Below, piece after piece: positions 17,976 to 26,268 of a stretch of 64,000 nt of DNA. Location of the stretch: positions 620,001 through 684,000 of the forward strand of contig CP060501.1 in the NCBI GenBank assembly GCA_024760545.1. Direction: 5' to 3'. Both the position numbers and the translations under genes were made by a program. Each line of letters starts with the position of its first letter. The stretch's first letter is position 1. The notes beneath the pieces were generated by a model, which saw nothing but the letters and a program-made list of their open reading frames with translations, made no database searches and was not told the DNA's origin. The DNA is from Nitrospira sp. (GTDB lineage: Bacteria; Nitrospirota; Nitrospiria; Nitrospirales; Nitrospiraceae).

Positions 17976-18680
17976 GAGTGGAAATAATTCGTCCAGGCTC
18001 GCGATGGTCTGAACACCTGATTGCTCCTGCCTTCTTTCACGATCCAATAGGACGGCATGAAGGCCTGCTTTTCGCGCACCCTCCACATCGTCTTTCAGAC
18101 TGTCCCCGACATGCAGAGCTTCCTCGGGATCGACTGCGTGTTTCTCCAACGCGACATGAAAGATCCGAGGAGCCGGTTTTGCCGCATGAGTCAGGCTTGA
18201 GATCGTCACTGTGTCGAACGCCTCGGCAATCCCCAGTCCGCGCATCACGGCAAATAGACGCGAATCAAAATTCGAGATGATTCCGATCTCCAGATCCAGC
18301 GCTTTGAGCTTCGCCAGGGCGGAAGGTGTTTCCGGAAACAAGCACCAGGATCGGTGATCTTCAAACGCGCGAAAGACCTGATCGAAGAACTCGTCGAAAC
18401 GTTCGAACATCCCGACACGATAAAAGACGTTATGAACGACATCGAACCACCAAAGCCGTTCACTGTGCTTGATTTGCGCCGGGTCAGTGGCGGCGAATAC
18501 CGGCGGTGGGGCTTCGCGGAATGCTCGGCGAAACGCCTGTGTGATCGCTGCCGGAGACTCTGCTTTCTGACGAAACCCAAATTGGACGGCATGTCGAAGA
18601 TAGATCTCCGCGACAGACCCACGCACATGAAACAGTGTGTCGGCGGCATCAAAAAATACAACTCGTATCGAACGGCTCAC
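17955..18680 (-). CDS. HAD-family phosphatase
   Basis: 241 residues of the haloacid dehalogenase superfamily, subfamily I. Motif I is FFDAADTL near residue 9, a helical cap follows, motif II is IISNFDSR, motif III contains AKPAPRIF, and motif IV is HVGDSLKDDVEGA. These catalyse phosphate-ester hydrolysis through an aspartyl-phosphate. The substrate is unknown; nucleotides or sugar phosphates are usual. Its 3' end overlaps the sirtuin gene on the opposite strand. Confidence 0.9.
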   Translation of the reverse strand: MSRSIRVVFFDAADTLFHVRGSVAEIYLRHAVQFGFRQKAESPAAITQAFRRAFREAPPPVFAATDPAQIKHSERLWWFDVVHNVFYRVGMFERFDEFFDQVFRAFEDHRSWCLFPETPSALAKLKALDLEIGIISNFDSRLFAVMRGLGIAEAFDTVTISSLTHAAKPAPRIFHVALEKHAVDPEEALHVGDSLKDDVEGARKAGLHAVLLDRERRQEQSGVQTIASLDELFPLLQRLEQ

Positions 18681-18761
18681 AGTCAGTCCACCATGATCTC
18701 AGCCAGCACCCTCTTTCGTCCTGAAATACATCGTGAATACAATTACATATCGAGCGTTTTC

Positions 18762-18790
18762 TTGACAAAGAATACCCCCCTTGCTAGCTT
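18762..18790 (+). promoter_or_regulatory. Sigma-70-type promoter of the response regulator gene
   Basis: TTGACA at 18762-18767, a 17-base spacer, then TAGCTT at 18785-18790. The -35 is consensus and the spacing ideal. It lies 33 bases before the start codon at 18823. Confidence 0.6.
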
Positions 18791-18822
18791 CGAAGAAACT
18801 AAAAAAGTAGGGGGAATGTGTC

Positions 18823-19974
18823 ATGCCTTCGCCGATCTTCGTTGTCGACAGCAGCCCCGCGGTCAGACGAATGGTGGAACAGATTTCTGCCCCGGAAGGG
18901 TTTGAAGTCGTTGGGTTTCAGGACGGACCGGCTGCCCTCGAAGCGGCTCGGCGAAGCAGCCCTATACTTATCATCGCCGACTACCACCTCGACAACATGA
19001 CCTTTTCGGGATTCTGCAAAGAGATCAATAAGCTCGACAATCTCACCGAAACGTTCCTTGTGTCGTTGATTAACCCGGCGGATCGTCCTGACGAAAATCA
19101 TCTCCGTACCTTAGGGGTCAAGGCATTTCTCAAGAAACCTTTTCAATCCGACGACCTGCTGGAAGTCCTCAAATCTCTTCAGCAAAAACCGGTGGGTGCC
19201 TCTAACGGCAAAGGGCTCACACGGCGGGCCTGGCCGCCGACGTCAACCTCAACCGACATCGATGATGAGGTCGCGAGCGACAACTTGACGGGTGACGACG
19301 GGCAGGAAGAACCTGTTCTGAACGAGCGGGCCGCCTCACCGCTGGCATCAATGGCAGCACCGGCCTCCCATGCCGGGCCGGAAGACGCGATGAAGGGTTT
19401 CTTCGATCAGCTCGTGCAATCGATGACCAAACGGAGCGAGCAGACGCTTGCCGATCTGCTGCCCAAAATGATCGACGAGAAACTCGCAACCCATGTTCGG
19501 CCTATCGTACAGAGAGAATTGCAGGCTCAGCTCGGAAACATTATTTCTCAGGAATACCTCACGACGATTATTCAACCTCTCGTCTCTCAGGTATTGCCCT
19601 CGCTCATTAGAAAAGAACTTGCGGCCAGCGAACCGATCATTCGGCAAGCCGTCTCCGATGTGGCCAAACCTTCCATCGGAGAAAGTGTCGATCGGCTGGT
19701 TCGAGAAGGGGTCGAGTCGGGTGTCCGTCTGCACTTGCCCGCCGCTGTGCAGGAACAGATGGGAACGATCAATCAGCTCGTCAAGGATGAGCTACGACAG
19801 GCAGTGGAGAAACAGGTCCCATTGCTGGCCGACGACTTGGTGCGAGCCGCCGCCGACCAATCTGTCGAGCGGGCCGTTCAGCGAATCGTGCCTGACGTCG
19901 CCGAGCAGCACATCAAGGCGGAACTCAAGCGTCTGATCGATACCGAAGAACCCTCACACCCGTCTAAGCGCTAG
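18823..19974 (+). CDS. Divergent response-regulator receiver protein with long helical C-terminus
   Basis: 383 residues. Residues 1-120 are a receiver domain with phospho-acceptor Asp53 (IIADYHLD), Ser in SLIN and Lys in FLKKPF. The acidic pair at the N-terminus is reduced to Asp9-Ser10, so phosphorylation may be altered. A linker of about 65 residues leads to a roughly 190-residue amphipathic helical region made of repeated units with PLVSQVLPSLIRKEL- and VPLLADDLVRAAA-like patterns and ending in KAELKRLIDTEE. Similar helical tails occur on receiver proteins of other phyla and may mediate polymerisation or localisation. It carries no DNA-binding domain. Confidence 0.75.
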   Translation: MPSPIFVVDSSPAVRRMVEQISAPEGFEVVGFQDGPAALEAARRSSPILIIADYHLDNMTFSGFCKEINKLDNLTETFLVSLINPADRPDENHLRTLGVKAFLKKPFQSDDLLEVLKSLQQKPVGASNGKGLTRRAWPPTSTSTDIDDEVASDNLTGDDGQEEPVLNERAASPLASMAAPASHAGPEDAMKGFFDQLVQSMTKRSEQTLADLLPKMIDEKLATHVRPIVQRELQAQLGNIISQEYLTTIIQPLVSQVLPSLIRKELAASEPIIRQAVSDVAKPSIGESVDRLVREGVESGVRLHLPAAVQEQMGTINQLVKDELRQAVEKQVPLLADDLVRAAADQSVERAVQRIVPDVAEQHIKAELKRLIDTEEPSHPSKR

Positions 19975-20083
19975 CTTTCTTGCCCCGCTTTCCTCGCCGA
20001 GCTTTGGCCAGGGCTTTCATCCGCGTGACATTCTTCCGATGTTTCTTTCTTGTTTTTCGATCCTTCTCTCGACCTCGTGGCAT
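19964..20083 (-). CDS. 39-residue highly basic protein
   Basis: Too short for most gene finders but well supported: ATG at 20083 is preceded by GGGAGG, and the frame encodes 39 residues of which nearly half are Lys or Arg (MPRGREKDRKTRKKHRKN, then MKALAKARRGKRGKKASA). Composition resembles very small ribosome-associated or RNA-binding proteins (compare the bacterial AURKAIP1/COX24-like peptides), but I cannot assign a family. Its last 11 bases overlap the 3' end of the receiver-protein gene on the other strand. Confidence 0.65.
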   Translation of the reverse strand: MPRGREKDRKTRKKHRKNVTRMKALAKARRGKRGKKASA

Positions 20084-20229
20084 GATCCTCCCTACGGATA
20101 GGTTAATACCAATTTGCGGGCGACTGTATAGCACATGCCTCACAAGGTCACAAGCTGAGACTCACGCCATTTTCTGTGTGAGATAGACATGCTAAGATGC
20201 CGCGCTGACGTTTGGACTCCGATGGAACG

Positions 20230-23001
20230 ATGACAACGCGCCAACTCGACAAAATATACGACCCAAAAGCCGTTGAAGACCGCTGGTCTCAGGAGTGGCT
20301 CACACACGGATACTTCCACGCTGCGTTGGAACAACCGGGGCAGCCATATTGCATCGTGATTCCTCCACCCAACGTCACCGGATCACTCCATGTCGGTCAC
20401 GCGCTCAATCATTCGCTGCAAGATATTCTGATCAGATGGCGGCGTATGCAGGGACGGAACACCCTCTGGCTTCCCGGAACCGATCACGCCGGGATTGCAA
20501 CCCAAAATGTCGTGGAAAAACAGCTCGCAGCCGAAGGGCTGTCTCGAGAGGCCCTGGGACGGGACCGCTTTATCGAACGGGTTTGGCAATGGAAGGCCAC
20601 TTCCGGCGACACCATTGTCAGACAACAGAAACGACTCGGCGAATCCTGCGATTGGGCTCGTCAGCGCTTCACGATGGACGAGGGGCTCTCAAAGGCGGTC
20701 CTCGAAGTCTTTGTGCGTCTTTACGAGGATGGCTTGATCTATCGCGGCGAGCGCCTCATCAACTGGTGCCCCCGCTGCCTGACCGCGCTCTCGGATATTG
20801 AGGTCGAGCATGAGGACGTCAAGGGCAGACTCTATTTGATCGAATATCCGCTCGCCGACGACCCCGGCACCCGACTGACCGTCGCCACCACACGCCCGGA
20901 AACCCTGCTTGGCGACACGGCCGTCGCCGTCCATCCTGAAGACGACCGCTACAATCACCTGATCGGTAGACAGATCCACCTGCCGCTTACCGGCAGGACG
21001 ATTCCGGTCGTCGGTGATGCCATCCTCGTTGACCGCGAGTTCGGCACGGGCGCCGTGAAAATTACGCCGGCTCACGACTTCAACGACTATGAAGCCGGCG
21101 AACGCCATCACCTGCCGCGGCTTCCAATCCTCGATCATCAGGCGTTGCTCGATGCCTCCGGAATGCAAAAGGCCGGCGTCGACCGCGCCGTCATCGAGAT
21201 CCTTCAGGGGCTCCCCGTCGCTAAAGCCCGTCCCAAGGTCGAAGAACTGCTCAAGGAGCGCGGGCTTCTCGCGAAAGTCGAAGACCACAAGCTATCGGTG
21301 GGAAAATGCTACCGCTGCAAGACAGTGGTGGAGCCCTATCTGTCGCCGCAGTGGTTCGTGAAGATCAAGCCGCTGGCCATCCCGGCGATCGATGCTGTCG
21401 AGACCGGTAAGATTCGGATCATCCCCGAAGGCTGGATCAACAACTATCTTGGCTGGATGCGAGACATCAAAGATTGGTGTATCTCACGGCAGATTTGGTG
21501 GGGACATCAGATTCCAGCCTGGTACTGCCTCGCCTGCAACGCACAACATATCGCCCGCACCACCCATCCGTCTCCGCTGTCAGGCCAATCCATTTCACGC
21601 ACAACGATTCTGCCGAGCGCCTCACCGATCGTCGCGAAGTCTGCACCGGCACGATGTCCGGCCTGCGGAGGATCGGAGTTTCTCCGGGACCCCGATGTCC
21701 TGGATACGTGGTTCTCTTCCGGTCTTTGGCCCTTCTCCACACTCGGATGGCCCGAGCAGACACCGGAACTCAAGGCCTATTATCCGACCTCGACCCTGGT
21801 GACGAGTTTCGACATTCTGTTTTTCTGGGTCGCCCGCATGATCATGTTCGGACTCAAGTTCATGGGCGATATCCCATTCCGCGACGTCTATATTCATGCT
21901 CTGGTGCGCGACGCCGAAGGGCAGAAGATGAGCAAGTCCAAAGGCAACGTCATCGATCCGTTGCATGTCATGGAGCAGTTCGGGACCGATGCGCTCCGAT
22001 TCACCCTGGCTTCCATGGCCTCACCTGGCCGGGACATCAAACTCGCCGAAGAACGCATCGAGGGGTATCGCAATTTCGCCAATAAGATCTGGAACGCCGC
22101 ACGGTTCGCCCACATGTATCTCGACGGCCCAAAGGCTTCCTGTTCGCCGACCGATCGTCCGTTTCCCGACCGCTGGATCGTCAGCCGTCTCAACCAGGCG
22201 ATTCAAACCGTGACGTTCGAACTGGAGGCCTATCGATTCGATCGTGCGGCCAATGCCTTGTACCAATTCATTTGGCACGAATACTGTGATTGGTATCTCG
22301 AACTCATAAAGCCGGTCCTGCAAGATCCCGCGCATCCGCTAGGTCCGGTGACCAGACAGACCCTGCAGGACACGCTCGACATTTGGCTTCGTCTGCTCCA
22401 TCCCTTCATGCCGTTCATCTCGGAAGAGATCTGGCAGACTCTTCCGCACAGCGGCGAGACGATCGTCCTGCAACCCTACCCGTCCGCTCGAGCGTCCCAA
22501 CATGACGCAGCAGCCGAGGCCGCCTTCGGTCTGCTCGAACAGGGCATCGGTCTCATGCGCACCGCCCGTGTGCTCCTGAATTATCCACCGGGCAAAGAGG
22601 TGCGGTTCTTTGTGACGCATGAAGAACCCGCCGCCCTCGCGACACTCGCCTCGATGGAACAAGACCTCGCGCATCTGGGCCGCGGCCAGGTCTTGCTCAC
22701 ACCCGTCCTGCAATGGCCGACGTCAAAGGTGCTCCGGCTCGTTTCCGGCGGCATCACCGTGGGCGTATCCGTCGAAGGCGATGTGGATCTCAAGAAAGCG
22801 CTCGACCGCCTCGTGAAACAAGTCGGTGAAGCCGACAAGGAAGCCCAGCGTCTGCAAAGTAAACTGAACAATGCCGACTTCGTCTCCAAGGCTCCTCCAG
22901 AAGTGATCGCCGATCACGAAGGTCGTCTACGCGCCCTTGCCCGAGATCGCAGCATGTTGACCAGCAGTGAACAACAATTGCGTCTCATGCTGGAGCCGTG
23001 A
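20230..23001 (+). CDS. valS: Valyl-tRNA synthetase
   Basis: Class I synthetase charging tRNA-Val, 923 residues from the ATG at 20230; an upstream TTG at 20212 is less likely. The HIGH motif appears as NVTGSLHVGHALN and the KMSKS motif as GQKMSKSKGNVIDP. The CP1 editing domain (VATTRPETLLGDTAVAVHP) and a C-terminal coiled-coil arm are present. Between YCLAC and CPACGG, which form zinc-binding pairs, there is an unusual Ser/Pro-rich stretch of about 30 residues. Begins a plus-strand run valS-nadC-birA-coaX with gaps of only a few bases. Confidence 0.97.
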   Translation: MTTRQLDKIYDPKAVEDRWSQEWLTHGYFHAALEQPGQPYCIVIPPPNVTGSLHVGHALNHSLQDILIRWRRMQGRNTLWLPGTDHAGIATQNVVEKQLAAEGLSREALGRDRFIERVWQWKATSGDTIVRQQKRLGESCDWARQRFTMDEGLSKAVLEVFVRLYEDGLIYRGERLINWCPRCLTALSDIEVEHEDVKGRLYLIEYPLADDPGTRLTVATTRPETLLGDTAVAVHPEDDRYNHLIGRQIHLPLTGRTIPVVGDAILVDREFGTGAVKITPAHDFNDYEAGERHHLPRLPILDHQALLDASGMQKAGVDRAVIEILQGLPVAKARPKVEELLKERGLLAKVEDHKLSVGKCYRCKTVVEPYLSPQWFVKIKPLAIPAIDAVETGKIRIIPEGWINNYLGWMRDIKDWCISRQIWWGHQIPAWYCLACNAQHIARTTHPSPLSGQSISRTTILPSASPIVAKSAPARCPACGGSEFLRDPDVLDTWFSSGLWPFSTLGWPEQTPELKAYYPTSTLVTSFDILFFWVARMIMFGLKFMGDIPFRDVYIHALVRDAEGQKMSKSKGNVIDPLHVMEQFGTDALRFTLASMASPGRDIKLAEERIEGYRNFANKIWNAARFAHMYLDGPKASCSPTDRPFPDRWIVSRLNQAIQTVTFELEAYRFDRAANALYQFIWHEYCDWYLELIKPVLQDPAHPLGPVTRQTLQDTLDIWLRLLHPFMPFISEEIWQTLPHSGETIVLQPYPSARASQHDAAAEAAFGLLEQGIGLMRTARVLLNYPPGKEVRFFVTHEEPAALATLASMEQDLAHLGRGQVLLTPVLQWPTSKVLRLVSGGITVGVSVEGDVDLKKALDRLVKQVGEADKEAQRLQSKLNNADFVSKAPPEVIADHEGRLRALARDRSMLTSSEQQLRLMLEP

Positions 23002-23004
23002 CCC

Positions 23005-23886
23005 ATGGTGCACCTTCCTGCGGCAGAGATTCGCCGTGCCGTGCGTCAAGGACTCGAAGAAGATCTGGCTCATGGAGATGTGACGACATCCGCCATCTTC
23101 TCATCGCGGGTTCCGGCTCAGGCCAAAATCATTGCTCAACAGTCTCTGGTTGTAGCAGGGATGGCGGCGGCGGTTCAGACGTTTCTGATGGTCGATCCTT
23201 CCCTGCGATTGTCGGTTTCCAAACGTGACGGCGACCGGGCCAAGAATGGAGAGCCACTCCTTCATATCGAGGGAGATGGGCGGTCCATCCTCCAGGCCGA
23301 GCGGGTTGCCCTGAACTTTCTTCAACATCTGTCCGGTATTGCCACGTTGACGCAACAGTTTTGCCAAGCCGTGCGCGGCTATTCCGTCAGCATTTTGGAT
23401 ACGAGAAAAACCCTTCCCGGCTGGCGCGCGCTGCAGAAATGGGCCGTCTCGCTCGGCGGAGGGATCAATCACCGACAATCATTGAGCGACGGCATTCTCA
23501 TAAAAGATAACCACCTCGCTCTTCTGCAGCGCAATCAACGGCCGGTTGAACGAGCATGCCGATTAGCTCAGGCTCATCGGTCAAACGCCCTGCCGATTAT
23601 CGTCGAAACGGAGTCGCTCTCTGATGTTCGACAAGCACTTGCGGGAAAACCCGATATCATCCTGCTGGACAATATGGCTCCAAGCATGGTGAGACGTGCC
23701 GTCGCTTTGATCAAAAAACGGGCGCTTGTGGAAGTATCGGGCGGCATCACCCTCAAGAACGTCCGAGCCATGGCGGCATCCGGTGCCGATCGCATTTCGA
23801 TCGGAGCGCTCACCCATTCAGCCCCGGCAACGGCAATCAGCCTGGTTTTGACCTTGTCGAAACGATCACCAATCCGACACTCCTAA
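23005..23886 (+). CDS. nadC: Nicotinate-nucleotide diphosphorylase (carboxylating)
   Basis: Converts quinolinate and PRPP to nicotinate mononucleotide in de novo NAD synthesis. 293 residues. Family motifs are EEDLAHGDVTT, LNFLQHLSGIAT, DTRKTLPGWRALQKWAV, GGGINHR, ILIKDNH and the C-terminal VSGGITLKNVR and GADRISIGALTHS. Start ATG at 23005 lies three bases after the valS stop, so it is probably translationally linked. Confidence 0.97.
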   Translation: MVHLPAAEIRRAVRQGLEEDLAHGDVTTSAIFSSRVPAQAKIIAQQSLVVAGMAAAVQTFLMVDPSLRLSVSKRDGDRAKNGEPLLHIEGDGRSILQAERVALNFLQHLSGIATLTQQFCQAVRGYSVSILDTRKTLPGWRALQKWAVSLGGGINHRQSLSDGILIKDNHLALLQRNQRPVERACRLAQAHRSNALPIIVETESLSDVRQALAGKPDIILLDNMAPSMVRRAVALIKKRALVEVSGGITLKNVRAMAASGADRISIGALTHSAPATAISLVLTLSKRSPIRHS

Positions 23887-23889
23887 TCA

Positions 23890-24729
23890 ATGTCTTCTTC
23901 CACCCCGCTCAGCGTTGACGATATCCGAAGCACCCTCGCGACCCAGTCACTTGGTCATTCCCTGTATGTCCACCAAGACCTCCCCTCGACTAACAAGGAG
24001 GCCTATGCTCTCGCTCAGGACGGTGCGGCGCACGGCACTGTTGTGGTCGCAGAGAGTCAATCCGGCGGGTATGGACGACATGGACGGGTCTGGTTTTCTC
24101 CGCCAGGACTGAACATCTATTGTTCGGTCATCGTACGTCAAATGGGACAGAACCTCTCCCTTTCGCAATGGCTATCCTGGGTGCCGCTTGTCAGCGCGCT
24201 CGCCGTCGCCGAAGCCATTCAACAAGCAGTCGGCGTGTCCCTCGCTCTGAAATGGCCCAACGACCTGCTCTTCCATGAACGCAAAATCGGGGGCATTCTC
24301 TGCGAAGGTATCGTCCCTTTGTCCAATGAGCCAGTGGTCATCATCGGAATCGGACTCAACGTGAACTCGCCGCCGGACTCCTTTCCGGAAGCCTTGCGAC
24401 CGATTGCCGCATCATTGTTCGAAGCTTCCCAGCAGCCGATCGACCGCAATCGCCTCATCGCACAACTGCTGCTGGAACTTGAACAGTGGCTTGGCGAGCT
24501 TCGATCCCATGGGCCGGTCCGGCTGCGGCAGGCCTACACCACTCGCTGCACCACACTGGGACGCCAGGTGCGCGTCCTTTTCAGGGACGATCAAGAGATC
24601 AGCGGCACCGCAGAAGCAATTTCTGCCGATGGCGCGTTGCAAGTAAGAACCCTGTCACCTCAATCTCGGTCACAACCTATGCCCCTCATCGACGTGCGTG
24701 CAGCGGATGTGTTTCATCTGAGAGAGTAG
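23890..24729 (+). CDS. birA: Biotin--protein ligase, without DNA-binding domain
   Basis: Attaches biotin to the carboxyl carrier protein of acetyl-CoA carboxylase. 279 residues: catalytic domain and C-terminal SH3-like domain only, no N-terminal helix-turn-helix, so it is a pure enzyme rather than the repressor form. The biotinyl-AMP loop is GGYGRHGRVW, a variant of the usual GRGRxGR; PSTNKEA, LKWPNDLL and KIGGILCE are typical. It starts four bases after nadC. Confidence 0.93.
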   Translation: MSSSTPLSVDDIRSTLATQSLGHSLYVHQDLPSTNKEAYALAQDGAAHGTVVVAESQSGGYGRHGRVWFSPPGLNIYCSVIVRQMGQNLSLSQWLSWVPLVSALAVAEAIQQAVGVSLALKWPNDLLFHERKIGGILCEGIVPLSNEPVVIIGIGLNVNSPPDSFPEALRPIAASLFEASQQPIDRNRLIAQLLLELEQWLGELRSHGPVRLRQAYTTRCTTLGRQVRVLFRDDQEISGTAEAISADGALQVRTLSPQSRSQPMPLIDVRAADVFHLRE

Positions 24730-24763
24730 CGAAAGCGGCACCATGCCGAGTAGAATAGGCCCT

Positions 24764-25552
24764 ATGCTATTGGCGATCGACATCGGAAATACCAACATTG
24801 TCGGGGGGATTTTTGACGGATCGACTCTGCTGACCCATTGGCGATTGGCGACCGACCCTAAGACCACAGCCGATGAGTACGGCGTCCTCTGCCTCAGCGT
24901 CATGGCGCGAAGCGGCCGTGTCCCCGAGCAAATCACCGGCGCCATCATTTCCAGCGTCGTACCTGCCCTCACGGAAACATTCGAATCGATGGTCGAAACA
25001 TCCTTTCGCTGCACCCCGATCATTGTCTCATCCGAGATGGACACAGGCTTGACGCTGAAGTACTTGAACCCGAAAGAGATCGGAAGCGACCGTATCGTGA
25101 ACGCGGCCGCGGCCTATCATAAGTTTCGCCGTGATCTCATCATCGTTGATTTCGGCACAGCCACGACGTTTTGTGCCGTCAGTCACCTCGGCGAATATCT
25201 CGGAGGCGTAATCGCTCCGGGCCTCTCGATTTCCGCCGATGCCCTTTTCTCCCGGGCTGCAAAACTGAGCAAGGTCGAGCTCGCTCGGCCTAAGACTGTC
25301 ATCGGCGTCGATACAGCCGGGAGCATTCAAGCGGGGCTCGTATTCGGTTATGCCGGTCTCGTAGATACCCTAGTCCGGCGGATGGAAGAAGAAATGGGAC
25401 GTACCTCGTATGTGATCGCCACAGGCGGATTGGCTCCGGTGATCGCTCCAGAAGCGAAGTCAATCCAACATATTGAACCCTTCCTGACCTTGAATGGGCT
25501 CGAACTTCTCTATCGCCGCGCCCGGGGCGCCAGTTTGACGCAGTGGACCTGA
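24764..25552 (+). CDS. coaX: Type III pantothenate kinase
   Basis: Phosphorylates pantothenate, the first step of CoA synthesis. 262 residues from the ATG at 24764, giving the typical MLLAIDIGNTNIVGG; an ATG at 24743 is an alternative. Further motifs are SSVVPALTE, NPKEIGSDRIVNAAAAYH, IVDFGTATTFC, GGVIAPGLSIS and FGYAGLVD, all of the ASKHA-fold type III class. Last gene of the valS-nadC-birA-coaX run. Confidence 0.96.
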   Translation: MLLAIDIGNTNIVGGIFDGSTLLTHWRLATDPKTTADEYGVLCLSVMARSGRVPEQITGAIISSVVPALTETFESMVETSFRCTPIIVSSEMDTGLTLKYLNPKEIGSDRIVNAAAAYHKFRRDLIIVDFGTATTFCAVSHLGEYLGGVIAPGLSISADALFSRAAKLSKVELARPKTVIGVDTAGSIQAGLVFGYAGLVDTLVRRMEEEMGRTSYVIATGGLAPVIAPEAKSIQHIEPFLTLNGLELLYRRARGASLTQWT

Positions 25553-25592
25553 TTTTCTTCTCATCCGCATCATTTTATTTTCCTTTTACCCG

Positions 25593-25621
25593 TTGACTTC
25601 CCTGACTCCTATGGATATCTC
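25593..25621 (+). promoter_or_regulatory. Possible promoter of grpE-dnaK-dnaJ
   Basis: TTGACT at 25593-25598, 17-base spacer, TATCTC at 25616-25621, 21 bases before the grpE ATG. The match is moderate. I see no CIRCE inverted repeat and no clear heat-shock sigma consensus. Confidence 0.4.
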
Positions 25622-25642
25622 CAGCGCTGTAGAGGCATCAGA

Positions 25643-26227
25643 ATGAACGACGATCAAGACCAAGAAAAAACAAACGCCAATACAATCGATGGTTTAGAAG
25701 ATGATTCTTCCGTAAAGGACACGACGAGTTCCTCATTTCAGGACGAGTTGGCCCTTAAGACTGAAGAATGCAAGTCGGCTAATAATAAGTACCTCCGGCT
25801 GGCCGCCGAGTTTGAAAACTACAAACGCCTGACACAACGCGACCAGCGTGACCAAATTAGATTCGGGAATGAACAGCTTTTGAAAGAGCTGTTGCCGGTT
25901 GTCGACAATATGGAGCGCGCAATCAAGGCGTCTCGGACAAATGGAGGCGATACGGCATTAATCCAAGGCGTGGAACTGACACTCAAGCAGCTATCCGGCG
26001 TCCTTGCGAAGTTCGGCGTACAGGCGGTAGAAACAACCGGCCAGGAGTTCGACCCAAGCACACATCAAGCAGTCTCTTACGTGCCGTCTGACGACCTGCC
26101 GGCCAATAAAGTGTTGGACGAGTTTCAAAAGGGTTATCGGTTACACGATAGAATTCTGAGGGCTGCAATGGTCAGTGTCTCGTCAGGCCCGGCCCATGCA
26201 CGCGAACATGACTCAGCGACGAACTGA
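25643..26227 (+). CDS. grpE: Nucleotide exchange factor GrpE
   Basis: 194 residues. Releases ADP from DnaK. An acidic, disordered N-terminus is followed by a long coiled coil ([20 protein letters not shown] is the family hallmark), then [44 protein letters not shown] and a C-terminal beta domain with [16 protein letters not shown]. It opens the grpE-dnaK-dnaJ cluster. Confidence 0.96.
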   Translation: MNDDQDQEKTNANTIDGLEDDSSVKDTTSSSFQDELALKTEECKSANNKYLRLAAEFENYKRLTQRDQRDQIRFGNEQLLKELLPVVDNMERAIKASRTNGGDTALIQGVELTLKQLSGVLAKFGVQAVETTGQEFDPSTHQAVSYVPSDDLPANKVLDEFQKGYRLHDRILRAAMVSVSSGPAHAREHDSATN

Positions 26228-26268
26228 TCTCATTCAGTCGACCTGGTCGAGAAGGAAGGAGTCCACCA

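Noticed and set aside
25561-25642. CIRCE element upstream of grpE
   Set aside because: No TTAGCACTC-type inverted repeat is present.
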